64,000 nucleotides of DNA, from the NCBI RefSeq assembly GCF_018324205.1, contig NZ_AP023356.1:5376001-5440000 (forward strand). Reading direction: 5' to 3'. Below the pieces are notes generated by a model. It saw nothing but the letters and a program-made list of their open reading frames with translations. It did no database searches and was not told the origin of the DNA. The translations under genes were made by a program, and so were the position numbers. Positions 8,701-15,249 of the stretch are shown here, piece by piece. Numbering within the stretch: the first letter of the stretch is position 1; every line of letters begins with the position of its first letter. This stretch comes from Actinoplanes ianthinogenes (GTDB taxonomy: Bacteria; Actinomycetota; Actinomycetes; Mycobacteriales; Micromonosporaceae).

Positions 8701-9377
8701 ATCTCCACATTGATGGTGCGAAGTTCGAGAGCTGCGCCTTTTCGAGGGATGGGAAAAGTATCGTCGCGGGCGCCCACGATGGTTGCTTGACGCGGTGGGA
8801 CGTTGTGACGACAGAGACAAAGCAGGTTATCCCCGGACACGGTAACTGGGTATCGGGATGCACTTTCTCGCCCGACGATGCCGTCCTCGCCACGACAAGC
8901 TGGGATCGGACTGCCCTGCTGTGGTCAATGCCTCGCGGATTGAAACAGCATCATCTGACCGGACATCTAGGCGAGGTCCTATGCTGTTCGTTCGCGAATT
9001 CGGGCAATCGTCTGATCACCGGAAGCGACGACACGACCGCTCGCGTGTGGGACCTGTCGGGTGCCGCTGAGCCGCTCATTCTCCGCGGACATGAGTCGGC
9101 GATCACCGGTTGCGACCTCAACCGGCTTGGTAATCTATTGGTGACGTGCGGAAATGACGCGACGATCCGGGTTTGGGACTGGATGCGTGCGGAGAACGTG
9201 GCGACTATTCGTGTCGCCAGCACACTCTCAGACGTTTGCTGGGCCGACGGTCGAAGCACGATCTGTGCCGTGGGCGAGGCGGGCATCCACATGTTCTCCT
9301 TCCGGCAGGTAGATTCCGGAGGTGCCCTCCGTGAGCCAACCGGACGAGGGGTCGCGACAGTTCGTCCAACGGACTAG
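5793..9377 (+). CDS. STAND NTPase: HTH, NB-ARC and 14 WD40 blades
   Basis: The product has 1194 residues. Residues 25-46 resemble a helix-turn-helix (REIARRL...SHTTVAKIL). The P-loop GAGGFGKTT lies at 139-147, Walker B LLVVDDVW at 219-226 and the sensor-like RLITTRIP at 243-250. A GRWPLLMALL segment matches the GxP motif of NB-ARC/AP-ATPases. From about residue 595 to 1169 I count 13 WD40 blade ends (DIW, RIW, RRW, TCW and so on to RVW) plus a final IHMF, giving 14 blades, enough for two seven-bladed propellers. The layout resembles Apaf-1: a sensor propeller, an ATP-driven oligomerisation switch and a small N-terminal effector or adaptor. Such STAND proteins are regulators or anti-phage sensors in bacteria; which applies here is unknown. 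The GTG start has a weak ribosome binding site. Base composition is visibly lower in GC than in flanking housekeeping genes. Confidence 0.85.
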   Translation: MSTADLGELRAFVQRLHRDNGEPSTREIARRLDGAISHTTVAKILKCDKPPGWEQFEGVVEALGGDPDEARQVWVAFRDATAPLSEVQSTATGSRRNTPWMMPALNRRPIDRPDLTAQMLRVLTSGTGTTVGITTAVHGAGGFGKTTLTSYVCSRPELRELFPGGLLWITVGQDRQGPDLASAVNDLCEQLTGARPAFTDPEQAGHRLGELLDDGPATLLVVDDVWDDNQLRPFLIGGRRCTRLITTRIPGLIPDDAEFVHVDQMEQRESETLLGAGLPKLPSQQVRRLLELTGRWPLLMALLNGTLRRAVRDGNDLLSAVNWLVGRLSTEGPAALDIRVTKGRDRAVHATVQASVAMLTEADRERYRELAIFNEDVDVPLEALETLWSSTGQYSAVDSMRLVADLVDLSLVAAYQQASQSIRLHDVLRLYLRHEVGAERLHELNALFLDANRAPMLGRWWSLPENDYLWQHLTYHLEESGQTAELNALVTDLRWTVAKSQRYDVAAVEADLARSDTPMAAELKGALAREAHVLQRITPKHAYPAVLISRLSGTPALAQIVSDYESTLYRSQPWLENRWPLPGQSSALIRVFAGSDHALTGCSISPDSDAAWIATTGFGETVDIWNRTTGQRLFQLRGHQDAVTKCAFAPDGLTLLSVGVDGTGRIWDVVTRKLRTTLSGHAGAVNGCTITPDGTEVVTFGDDRTARRWRADDGTLLSVFEDHSERLLAGGIAPDGSWIVATAADGSVTCWSVASGERLHKIRAHIGGALACAVAPDGSWFATGGEDSAVRIWDTETFRMLAELRDHQGRVNAVAVDPSGEVLASCGDDRAVRLWDPHHSHRLAVLSGHNYFVSDCTFSQDGTSLLTASRDRSARLWKRGATETVAEASTTRRRLVACASDIHSGRVLTGGRDGMVQIWAASGELLHEVAGHKGPITAAAVTSAGDIGATAGWDGSVRLWDMQTGNERANLHIDGAKFESCAFSRDGKSIVAGAHDGCLTRWDVVTTETKQVIPGHGNWVSGCTFSPDDAVLATTSWDRTALLWSMPRGLKQHHLTGHLGEVLCCSFANSGNRLITGSDDTTARVWDLSGAAEPLILRGHESAITGCDLNRLGNLLVTCGNDATIRVWDWMRAENVATIRVASTLSDVCWADGRSTICAVGEAGIHMFSFRQVDSGGALREPTGRGVATVRPTD

Positions 9378-9447
9378 CTAAGAGTTCCGAAACCTCGGCA
9401 TGGGCGGATGATCCTTTAACCATCCGTCACCGTCGACCCGCCATCAC

Positions 9448-9570
9448 TCAGACGGCCGCCGTCGGAGCCCGCCGCGTCGAGGCTTGAGGTAGGCCGACGA
9501 GTCGGCCTACCTCGTCGGCGGGGCCGGCCGCACAGACGATGACGTACAGCATCTTGCCATCAGGGTTCAT
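9448..9570 (-). pseudogene. Truncated flavoprotein gene (N-terminal stump, 40 codons)
   Basis: The frame starts at ATG 9570 with AAGGA seven bases upstream and reads MNPDGKMLYVIVCAAGPADE, then VGRLVGL. The LYVIVCxAGPAxxVGxLV pattern is the opening strand-turn-helix of flavoprotein-family enzymes (PPC decarboxylase-like fold) as I recall them beside similar regulator genes in actinobacteria. The usual protein is about 170-190 residues. Here the frame loses similarity after VGRLVGL and stops. The break coincides with the inverted repeat at 9486-9513. It is the third gene of the minus-strand unit with the regulator and phosphatase-like genes. Confidence 0.5.
9486..9513. repeat. Inverted repeat at the flavoprotein truncation point
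   Basis: Perfect 12-bp arms (9486-9497 and 9502-9513) enclose a 4-base loop, inside the truncated flavoprotein frame. It could be the remnant of a snap-back inversion that broke the gene, or a terminator for the minus-strand unit. Confidence 0.65.
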
Positions 9571-9635
9571 GCGGTGATCCTTGGAGGTCTTGAAAGGGGC
9601 GAGTATCTCCCTCCGGCCGGACCGCTGAATATCGG

Positions 9636-10436
9636 CTATGAGGCGGGAACGGGTTCGCCAGCGACGAGGTCGAGGATGGCTGCAAGAAGCGCGGGGTTCA
9701 CGGCGATGGTGGCACTCGACCCGGTGTGATGCGGCGTTCCGTCCTGGTCGACGAGGACTGCGCCGGCCTCCCTGGCGATGATCACTCCGGCTGCGGTGTC
9801 CCACGGTTTGTTGGCCAGCATGACGGCGGCGTCGACCTGGCCGGCGGCCAGCCAGGCGAGGTCGATGGCGGCGGACCCGTGCATGCGTACACGCTGCACC
9901 CTGCTGGCCAGGCGCTGAGTGAGGGCGAACCTGGTGCGGTTCTTGTCCTCAGCACCATCGCCCACGGCGTAGTCGCCAAGGGCCACTACGGCGTCGCTGA
10001 GTCGAGCGGTGGTGCTGACGGCGATGGGCTGGTCATTGGCGTGGGCGCCGAGGCCCTCGGCTGCGTGGTAGCGGACGCCAAGGAAGGGGAGGTCGATGAC
10101 ACCGAGAACGGAGCGATTCCCGGTGATGAGGCCGAGGGAGATGCCGCACAGAGGTGAACCGTGGACGAAGTTGACGGTGCCATCGACGGGATCGAGCGCC
10201 CACAGCAGGTCGCCTGCTGCTCCGCTCGGGCCGTTCTCTTCGCCGAGGAAGCCGATGTCCGGACTGCGCTCCGCCAGAAAAGCGCGTACGCGTCCCTCGA
10301 TGGCGAAGTCGACCTCGGAGGCCATGTCCCGATCGCCTTTGGCGGTCAACGCACCGGGTTGCATGGTGCGCATGATGTCGCGGGCGAGGTCGACGGCCTG
10401 GTGGGCGATCGGTAGCAGGTCGGCGTAGTCGGTCAT
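9636..10436 (-). CDS. Inositol monophosphatase family protein
   Basis: The product has 266 residues from ATG 10436, which overlaps the stop of the upstream regulator gene as ATGA. Metal-binding landmarks are present: GEEN at 65-68, DPVDGT at 82-87 with the following NFVHG, and WDTAAGVIIAREAGA near residue 210. The family hydrolyses phosphate monoesters such as inositol phosphate, histidinol phosphate or 3'-phosphoadenosine nucleotides with Mg2+. The substrate here is unknown. Translational coupling to an XRE-DUF5919 regulator suggests a signalling or defence-related role rather than core metabolism. Confidence 0.88.
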   Translation of the reverse strand: MTDYADLLPIAHQAVDLARDIMRTMQPGALTAKGDRDMASEVDFAIEGRVRAFLAERSPDIGFLGEENGPSGAAGDLLWALDPVDGTVNFVHGSPLCGISLGLITGNRSVLGVIDLPFLGVRYHAAEGLGAHANDQPIAVSTTARLSDAVVALGDYAVGDGAEDKNRTRFALTQRLASRVQRVRMHGSAAIDLAWLAAGQVDAAVMLANKPWDTAAGVIIAREAGAVLVDQDGTPHHTGSSATIAVNPALLAAILDLVAGEPVPAS

Positions 10437-11362
10437 CGGGGCTGGCCACCGCTCCAAAGCTCGTCGAAGGTGCGCTCGAACACGTGGTACAGCCCTGCGG
10501 CCGGCCACCGTTTCTTGATCACCATGGTCGGGGACTCGACGCCTCGCGCGTGCGGTAGGTACTGCTGCGCGACGCAGAGCGAGTCATTGATCAAAGTGAC
10601 GTTGACACGGATTGTCTGGTCGTAGGTGGCAACCTCGATGCGGTCCCGAATATCGGCGGCCAGCCGGTCGCGGACGCGGAGCACGCCTTGCAGGTTGAGC
10701 ATGGTGAGAGCGCCGAGGTGGCCCACGGTCATGTCTTCTTCGATCTCGCGCTGGCGCATCGCGGCGCCGGCCGGGTCGAGGAAGAGCAGGCGGAGGCGAG
10801 CACCGTTCTCGACCAGCTGGGCGAGCTGGCTGTCGGCGTACTGCTGGCAGATCAGGTTGAGGGACAACCCGACGGCGCGGATGTCGGTGGCGCAGTCGAA
10901 CAGGGCGTGCGGCGGCATCTTGGAGGTGAACTCCGACCTGCTCGGGTAGACCGCCTCCACGTCGGCATACCGCTCGGCCAACGCCTCCTCGGCGAGAGCC
11001 TGGGCATACGGCGCGGGCTGAGCGGCTATCACATCGCCAGATAGCGTCGTGGTGGGCGCGATGCCGTGGCCGCGGTCGCCGAGCAGCAGGACCACGCGGG
11101 CCTCGCTGGGCATACAGAGGCCGGTTGAAATCCTGGTCAGGACGTCGATGCTGCTGACTCGGCGACCTCCGCCGATGATCTCGCTGACTTGAGCTTGGCT
11201 GAGGCCGGTTGCGACGCCGAGGTGTGTCTGGCTGACCCTGGTCTCGCGCTGGACCAGGCGAAATACCTGAGCGATATCGCGGGCGGCCAGGGCGTCGAGC
11301 ATCGCGTCGGTGTCCCATAGATGCTCTGGCACGGAGAAGGTCGTCGCTGTGCGCGTGCTCAA
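10433..11362 (-). CDS. XRE-family HTH protein with C-terminal DUF5919-like domain
   Basis: The product has 309 residues. Residues 40-70 form the helix-turn-helix: RVSQTHLGVATGLSQAQVSE with IIGGGRRV after it. The C-terminal half has ALFDCATDIRAVGLSLNLI, then GARLRLLFLDPAG, which resembles DUF5919 and the nucleotidyl- or phospholipase-D-like folds attached to XRE domains in Streptomyces and relatives. The gene heads a minus-strand unit with the phosphatase-like gene and the flavoprotein stump. A 7-3-7 palindrome lies 60 bases upstream of the start and could be its own operator. Confidence 0.75.
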   Translation of the reverse strand: MSTRTATTFSVPEHLWDTDAMLDALAARDIAQVFRLVQRETRVSQTHLGVATGLSQAQVSEIIGGGRRVSSIDVLTRISTGLCMPSEARVVLLLGDRGHGIAPTTTLSGDVIAAQPAPYAQALAEEALAERYADVEAVYPSRSEFTSKMPPHALFDCATDIRAVGLSLNLICQQYADSQLAQLVENGARLRLLFLDPAGAAMRQREIEEDMTVGHLGALTMLNLQGVLRVRDRLAADIRDRIEVATYDQTIRVNVTLINDSLCVAQQYLPHARGVESPTMVIKKRWPAAGLYHVFERTFDELWSGGQPR

Positions 11363-11421
11363 GGGTGCCTCCCCTGGTCACTCCCGGCGTATCCGCGCTT
11401 CGGACAGCGGCCCGTGGTCGG

Positions 11422-11438
11422 TATCCGGTCGCCGGATA
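11422..11438. promoter_or_regulatory. Candidate operator palindrome in the divergent promoter region
   Basis: The sequence is TATCCGG, three bases, then CCGGATA: a perfect 7-3-7 inverted repeat. A half-site GTATCCG occurs again at 11389. It sits between the XRE-DUF5919 gene and the divergent small genes, so it is a natural binding site for that regulator. Binding is inferred. Confidence 0.5.
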
Positions 11439-11505
11439 GAAGTTACTCCTTGATGGACTACCGCGTGTGATGGGTTGGACGCTGCTCAGCGACCACGATC
11501 AGCGC

Positions 11506-11731
11506 ATGGCGAACTTCTCGGGGGTTTGTCGGTCCTGCGAGGGGCTGGCGGCTGGCGTCACGGCGTCGGACGGTGCAAGTCGGCGAGGCCACTGTGCGGC
11601 TGGTCCGGCGCGCCTGCCAGGACTGCACGATGGCGCGACCCTGCATCCCCAGCGACTTCGCCCCGTGCATCGGGCAGTTCCTGGCCACCCGCGGGCTGCC
11701 CGATCCCGTGCTGGCGAGGGAGCCCCAGTGA
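11506..11731 (+). pseudogene. Small zinc-ribbon-like gene, apparently frameshifted
   Basis: From ATG 11506 one frame gives MANFSGVCRSCEGLAAG with a CxxC knuckle, then turns to unlikely protein. A second frame, shifted by one base, gives TVQVGEATVRLVRRACQDC from about 11570 and ends at TGA 11729-11731. Together the two CxxC pairs would form one zinc ribbon of about 75 residues. Alternatively the second frame is a 52-residue gene from GTG 11573. The end overlaps the GTG of the next gene by four bases, which favours the second frame being translated. A one-base insertion between about 11540 and 11572, or a sequencing error, would explain the split. Confidence 0.4.
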
Positions 11732-11994
11732 GCGGCGCTCCACACACCCAAACGAGCAGCTATTCCATACGCGGTCGTGGTCGGCTGACGCCGGACGGTG
11801 TCCGCGAGATTAGCTTCCGCCGTTCTCATGGTCTTGGCCGCGGACTGCGCGCCGAGGATGTCCGGCAGTTCATCGATCAGGTCTCGGACGACATGGCGTC
11901 GCTCTACGACGAGCTGGCCGCTGTGTACGCCGAGAACCACCGAATCAAGACCGCAGTGCCACCGTCGGCCCTTCATGATCAGGCCAACCGGTGA
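11728..11994 (+). CDS. Small DivIVA-domain-like protein
   Basis: The product has 88 residues from GTG 11728, in a 4-base overlap with the preceding frame. Residues 18-70 follow the DivIVA pattern: RLTPDGVREISFRR, then GLRAEDVRQFIDQVSDDM and a heptad-like helix LYDELAAVYAENHRIK. DivIVA domains target curved membranes in cell division and polar growth. Here only one short coiled-coil repeat is present, so a full polar scaffold is unlikely. The same frame is open upstream to 11467, so a longer call is possible but would read through out-of-frame sequence of the preceding gene. Confidence 0.55.
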   Translation: MSGAPHTQTSSYSIRGRGRLTPDGVREISFRRSHGLGRGLRAEDVRQFIDQVSDDMASLYDELAAVYAENHRIKTAVPPSALHDQANR

Positions 11995-12029
11995 CGGGAG
12001 CGGGCGTTCCCCGACGGAGGGCGGTATGC

Positions 12030-12326
12030 ATGAACGCCCGGCCTAAATCCCCGAACGGGCCTCCGCCGGTCCGTCAGCCGAAGACCGGCGACGTGGTACG
12101 CCTGACCACCAATGCGAGCGTGCAGTTCGCCGGCGACTGCGCGATGATCTTCCGGATCATCCGCGTCGATCCGCGGGAGACGTACGCCGGCTGGGTCTGG
12201 CTGATCGGATACTCCCTCGACGCGAGCGGCAGGGCGATCGAGCGCCGGGAAGTCTTCGTACAGATCGCCGGGCTGGTTTACGTCACGACGCCTCGCGTGC
12301 CTCCGGCGGGTGACGAGGTCGGATAG
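12030..12326 (+). CDS. Conserved hypothetical protein, beta-rich
   Basis: The product has 98 residues from ATG 12030, with GGAGG nine bases upstream. The core GDVVRLTTNASVQFAGDCAM, followed by FRIIRV, GWVWLIGYSLDASG and RREVFVQIAGL, looks like a small beta-barrel fold. I recall similar uncharacterised small proteins in Micromonosporaceae and Streptomyces. It is the last gene of the three-gene plus-strand set divergent from the XRE-DUF5919 unit. No function can be assigned. Confidence 0.6.
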   Translation: MNARPKSPNGPPPVRQPKTGDVVRLTTNASVQFAGDCAMIFRIIRVDPRETYAGWVWLIGYSLDASGRAIERREVFVQIAGLVYVTTPRVPPAGDEVG

Positions 12327-12413
12327 CTGTCTCTGACACTGGTGTCCCGTCCGTGCGGCTTACCTGGGGGAGTGCCGCAGCGACTTCACCCAGAGTGCAT
12401 CGAAGTCGCAGGG

Positions 12414-12821
12414 CTATGAGCAGTCGATGCGGTGCCAGGTCGTGTCGTGCTGCCACCGCAACTCGAAGCGCACGCACACGATCTGGTCCGTCTGGCCATC
12501 GGCCCCGCCCCGCATCTCGGCGTCGGCCCAGGAGTGCGGGTCGGCCAGATCCTCGTTGTCGTTGGCCCGCGAGGCCCGGACGGTCCCGCCGTAGTTGGTG
12601 ATCGCACCGGTCAGCGCCTGGAATCCGGCCGTCGGATATTCCCCCGGGCTGAGCGCCGCCACCGCCAAGTCGACCTTGCGGGCGATGACTTTCGCGTTGA
12701 CGTCAACGGCTGACCAGGCCGGGTCATAGGTGTTGAGTCGATACAGCACCCAGGCCACTCCGCCGGCCAGGACCACGAGGATCACCGCGACGGCTCCGAC
12801 GAGAAATTTGATCACCTTCAC
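12414..12821 (-). CDS. Single-pass membrane protein with extracytoplasmic domain
   Basis: The product has 135 residues from GTG 12821 (or GTG 12815). It starts VKVIKFLVGAVAVILVVLAG, a signal anchor, followed by an outside domain with YDPAWSAVDVNAKVIARKVD and a C-terminal pair of cysteines (IVCVRFEL and HRIDCS). These could form a disulphide. No family is recognised. It converges on the small hypothetical gene at 12030-12326 and diverges from the membrane protein gene at 12918. Confidence 0.6.
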   Translation of the reverse strand: MKVIKFLVGAVAVILVVLAGGVAWVLYRLNTYDPAWSAVDVNAKVIARKVDLAVAALSPGEYPTAGFQALTGAITNYGGTVRASRANDNEDLADPHSWADAEMRGGADGQTDQIVCVRFELRWQHDTTWHRIDCS

Positions 12822-12917
12822 GGTGTCAGTGTCCGTGCGCCCAGCAAGGTCCGAACCAGCGGCGGCAATTACCGCCAAAGCGCGGATCGCCGCCCGGCCC
12901 GGTCGCACACTGGGGCG

Positions 12918-13208
12918 ATGAGTACCGAGGTGCTGGGCGGCGTACTCGGCCTCGCGCTGTTCGTCTTCGGCATGCGGATGCTCGTCCGGGACGAGGCGCC
13001 GGGCATGATCGCCCACTCGTTCCGGTCGGCCCGCGACGCGGGGTACTACCACCTGCTGTTCGGCCTGGCCTTGCTGATCTACGTGGGCGGCCTGCATCTG
13101 AACACCGCGGTGGCCGGGCAGGCCGCCGCCGTGATCGCCGTGCTCCTGGTCGGCATCGCCCTGGTCCGGTTCCGGCCGCGCGGCCGCGGCCCGACTCGCA
13201 AGGCGTAG
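12918..13208 (+). CDS. Small membrane protein with three hydrophobic segments
   Basis: The product has 96 residues from ATG 12918. Hydrophobic segments lie at about 5-20, 44-60 and 65-83, with a basic C-terminus (RFRPRGRGPTRKA). No family is recognised. Its last five codons and stop are the first copy of a 35-bp tandem repeat that runs on into the intergenic region. Confidence 0.65.
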   Translation: MSTEVLGGVLGLALFVFGMRMLVRDEAPGMIAHSFRSARDAGYYHLLFGLALLIYVGGLHLNTAVAGQAAAVIAVLLVGIALVRFRPRGRGPTRKA

Positions 13209-13290
13209 CCGAATAGGCTGAGGGCCCGACTCGCAAGGCGTAGCCGGACAGGCTGAGGGCCCGACTCGCAAGGCGTAGCCGAACAGGCTA
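13190..13290. repeat. Three tandem copies of a 35-bp repeat spanning a stop codon
   Basis: Copies begin at 13190, 13225 and 13260 (the last slightly shorter) and differ at only a few bases. The core GCCCGACTCGCAAGGCGTAG encodes the last residues PTRKA and the TAG stop of the preceding gene in copy 1. Copies 2 and 3 repeat this in noncoding sequence up to the lysE-like start. Confidence 0.9.
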
Positions 13291-13300
13291 AGAAGGTGCC

Positions 13301-13933
13301 GTGGACCTCGCCCATGCCGTTCTCTCCTTCGCCGTTCTCGGCGCCCTCCTCACCATCACCCCCGGCCTGGACACCGCGCTGGTGCTCCGCTCGGCCGTCA
13401 CGATGGGCCGCGGCCCGGCCTTCGCCACCGCCCTCGGCGTCGGCACCGGCGCGCTGACCTGGGGCGCGGCCGCCGCGGTCGGGGTGTCCGCGCTGCTCAC
13501 CGCCTCGACCGTCGCCTACACCGTGCTGCGGGTGGCCGGCGCGGCGTACATGATTTTCCTGGGCGCCCGCATGATCCGCGCCGCCGTCCGCGCCGCCCCG
13601 ATCGAGGAGGCGGCCCTCGCGCCCGCCGCACCCACCTGGTGGAGCACGTTCGGCAAGGGCCTGCTCACCAATCTGCTCAACCCCAAGGTCGGCGCCTTCT
13701 ACATCGCGGTCCTCCCGCAGTTCATCCCGCCGGACACGTCGCCGCTCGGCGTCGGCCTGCTGCTCGCCCTGGTGCACGACCTGGAGGGGCTGGCCTGGTT
13801 CGCATTGATCATTTTCGGCGCGCAGGCCGCGCGCGGTGTCCTCGCCCGCCGCGCCGTCCGGCGTAGCGTCGACGCCGGCACCGGCGCGGTCCTGCTCGGC
13901 TTCGGCCTGCGCCTGGGTCTTTCCAGCCGATAG
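13301..13933 (+). CDS. LysE/RhtB family exporter
   Basis: The product has 210 residues and six hydrophobic segments. The N-terminal TPGLDTALVLRSAVTMGRGP is the LysE family signature (TPGPxxxxV), and the central loop has LLTNLLNPKVGAFYIAVLPQ, the conserved NPK motif. Family members export amino acids or similar metabolites using proton exchange; the substrate is unknown. The GTG start has AAGAAGG just upstream. The stop codon lies in the first copy of a short tandem repeat that fills the gap to the rhodanese gene. Confidence 0.9.
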   Translation: MDLAHAVLSFAVLGALLTITPGLDTALVLRSAVTMGRGPAFATALGVGTGALTWGAAAAVGVSALLTASTVAYTVLRVAGAAYMIFLGARMIRAAVRAAPIEEAALAPAAPTWWSTFGKGLLTNLLNPKVGAFYIAVLPQFIPPDTSPLGVGLLLALVHDLEGLAWFALIIFGAQAARGVLARRAVRRSVDAGTGAVLLGFGLRLGLSSR

Positions 13934-13999
13934 GGGAAAGAGCCGATAGGGACAGAGGCGATAAGGACAAGGCCGATAAGGACAAAGCCGATAGGGAGA
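13926..13999. repeat. Five tandem copies of a 15-16 bp repeat spanning a stop codon
   Basis: The unit is about GCCGATAGGGACAGA, with CCGAT-type cores at 13927, 13943, 13958, 13973 and 13988. The first copy contains the TAG stop of the LysE-type gene. The array ends at the AGAAGG ribosome binding site of the next gene. Confidence 0.85.
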
Positions 14000-14005
14000 G
14001 AGAAG

Positions 14006-14827
14006 GTGGCAAGCGCGGTGATCAACCCCGTGGTGGACCTGGACTGGCTGCGCGCCCACGCCGGCGAAGTGATCCTGGCCGACGTGCGGTGGTACCTCGA
14101 CGGCCGGTCCGGGCACGAGGCGTACCGGAAAGGGCACCTGCCCGGCGCGGTCTTCATCGATCTGGACACCGCGCTGGCCGCACCGGCCTCGCCGGCCGAA
14201 GGCCGGCATCCGCTGCCGGACCCGGAGGTCTTCGCGGCGGCGATGTCCGCGGCCGGCATCGGGGACACGACGACCGTGGTGGGTTACGACGACGCCGGCG
14301 GCGTCATCGCCGCTCGGCTCATCTGGTTGCTGCGGGCGCTCGGGCGCGAGGCCGCGCTCCTCGACGGAGGCCTGCTTGCGTACGACGGGGAGCCCACCAC
14401 CGAGATCCCCGCCCCGCCGCCGGCTGTTTTCACCCCGCGCCCGTGGCCCGCCGAGCGGCTGGCCGGCCTGGCCGAGACCGTCGACGGCGGCCACGTGGTC
14501 CTCGATGCCCGGGACGCGGCCCGGTTCCGTGGCGACACCGAGCCGGTCGACCCGCGTCCCGGCCACATTCCCGGCGCCCGCAACCTGCCCTGTCGCGACA
14601 ACGTGGCCCCGGACGGCCGCTTCCTCCCGGTCGCCCAGCTGCGTGAGCGGTTCGCCGCGGTCGGGGCGGACGGCTCCACCGAGGTGATCTCGTACTGCGG
14701 TTCCGGGGTGACCGCCTGCCACAATCTGATCGCTCTGGAGCACGCCGGTCTGGGGGAGGGGCGGCTGTATCCGGGCTCCTGGTCGCAGTACAGCCACACC
14801 GATCGTCCCGCCGCGACGGGCGACTGA
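14006..14827 (+). CDS. Two-domain rhodanese (sulfurtransferase)
   Basis: The product has 273 residues with two rhodanese domains. The N-terminal domain (about 1-120) has ILADVRWYL and GHLPGAVFIDLD but reads YDDAGG where an active domain has Cys, so it is inactive, as usual for this family. The C-terminal domain carries the active loop CGSGVTA with Cys231, preceded by RPGHIPGARNLP. The enzyme transfers sulfane sulphur, classically from thiosulfate or 3-mercaptopyruvate to an acceptor; the CGSGVTA loop is of the mercaptopyruvate type. The GTG start has GAGAGAAGG upstream. Confidence 0.92.
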   Translation: MASAVINPVVDLDWLRAHAGEVILADVRWYLDGRSGHEAYRKGHLPGAVFIDLDTALAAPASPAEGRHPLPDPEVFAAAMSAAGIGDTTTVVGYDDAGGVIAARLIWLLRALGREAALLDGGLLAYDGEPTTEIPAPPPAVFTPRPWPAERLAGLAETVDGGHVVLDARDAARFRGDTEPVDPRPGHIPGARNLPCRDNVAPDGRFLPVAQLRERFAAVGADGSTEVISYCGSGVTACHNLIALEHAGLGEGRLYPGSWSQYSHTDRPAATGD

Positions 14828-14838
14828 CCTTCTCCGTC

Positions 14839-15234
14839 TCAGTCGGGCCGGCCGGCGAGGCCGCGGGCGTCGTCCGCCGAGTCCGGGTCCAGGCTCTGGT
14901 AGCCGGTTTGTTCGTGCTGCCGGGCCTGGTCCTCGATCCAGCGCTGGTGCGCCTCCCACGCGGCCTGCTTGCTGCTGCCGAGCGCCGCGCCGATCTGCGT
15001 CCACGAGGCGCCGGCCGCGCGCGCCGACCGCACCATGGCCTGCCGCCCGTATCCGGCCTTGCGGATCACCACTTCGCTGAGGGCCAGCATCTCCAGCGTC
15101 TCGGCGGGGGAGAGGGCCGTGCCGCGGTCATCCGGGTTCATCGCGGCGAGCGCGTCCCGCATCCGCAGGTCGTCGTAACGCCGAGTAGCGGTGATCAGCG
15201 TGTGCTGTCGTTCCAGCTCGTCCGGAGTCGTCAT
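14839..15234 (-). CDS. Putative HTH DNA-binding protein
   Basis: The product has 131 residues from ATG 15234. The segment GASWTQIGAALGSSKQAAWE (about residues 79-98) reads as a helix-turn-helix, preceded by the helical SPAETLEMLALSEVVIRKAG. The rest is hydrophilic. A longer start at 15270 is possible but would run through the palindromic half-sites described below. The half-site array 16-47 bases upstream of the start suggests autoregulation. No specific family is assigned. The gene converges with the rhodanese gene with 11 bases between. Confidence 0.6.
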   Translation of the reverse strand: MTTPDELERQHTLITATRRYDDLRMRDALAAMNPDDRGTALSPAETLEMLALSEVVIRKAGYGRQAMVRSARAAGASWTQIGAALGSSKQAAWEAHQRWIEDQARQHEQTGYQSLDPDSADDARGLAGRPD

Positions 15235-15249
15235 GACAGTCACTCTTTC

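Noticed and set aside
13079..15004. A 641-codon minus-strand frame across the LysE and rhodanese genes
   Set aside because: It runs opposite two genes with clear families and reads through repeats; composition is that of a shadow frame.
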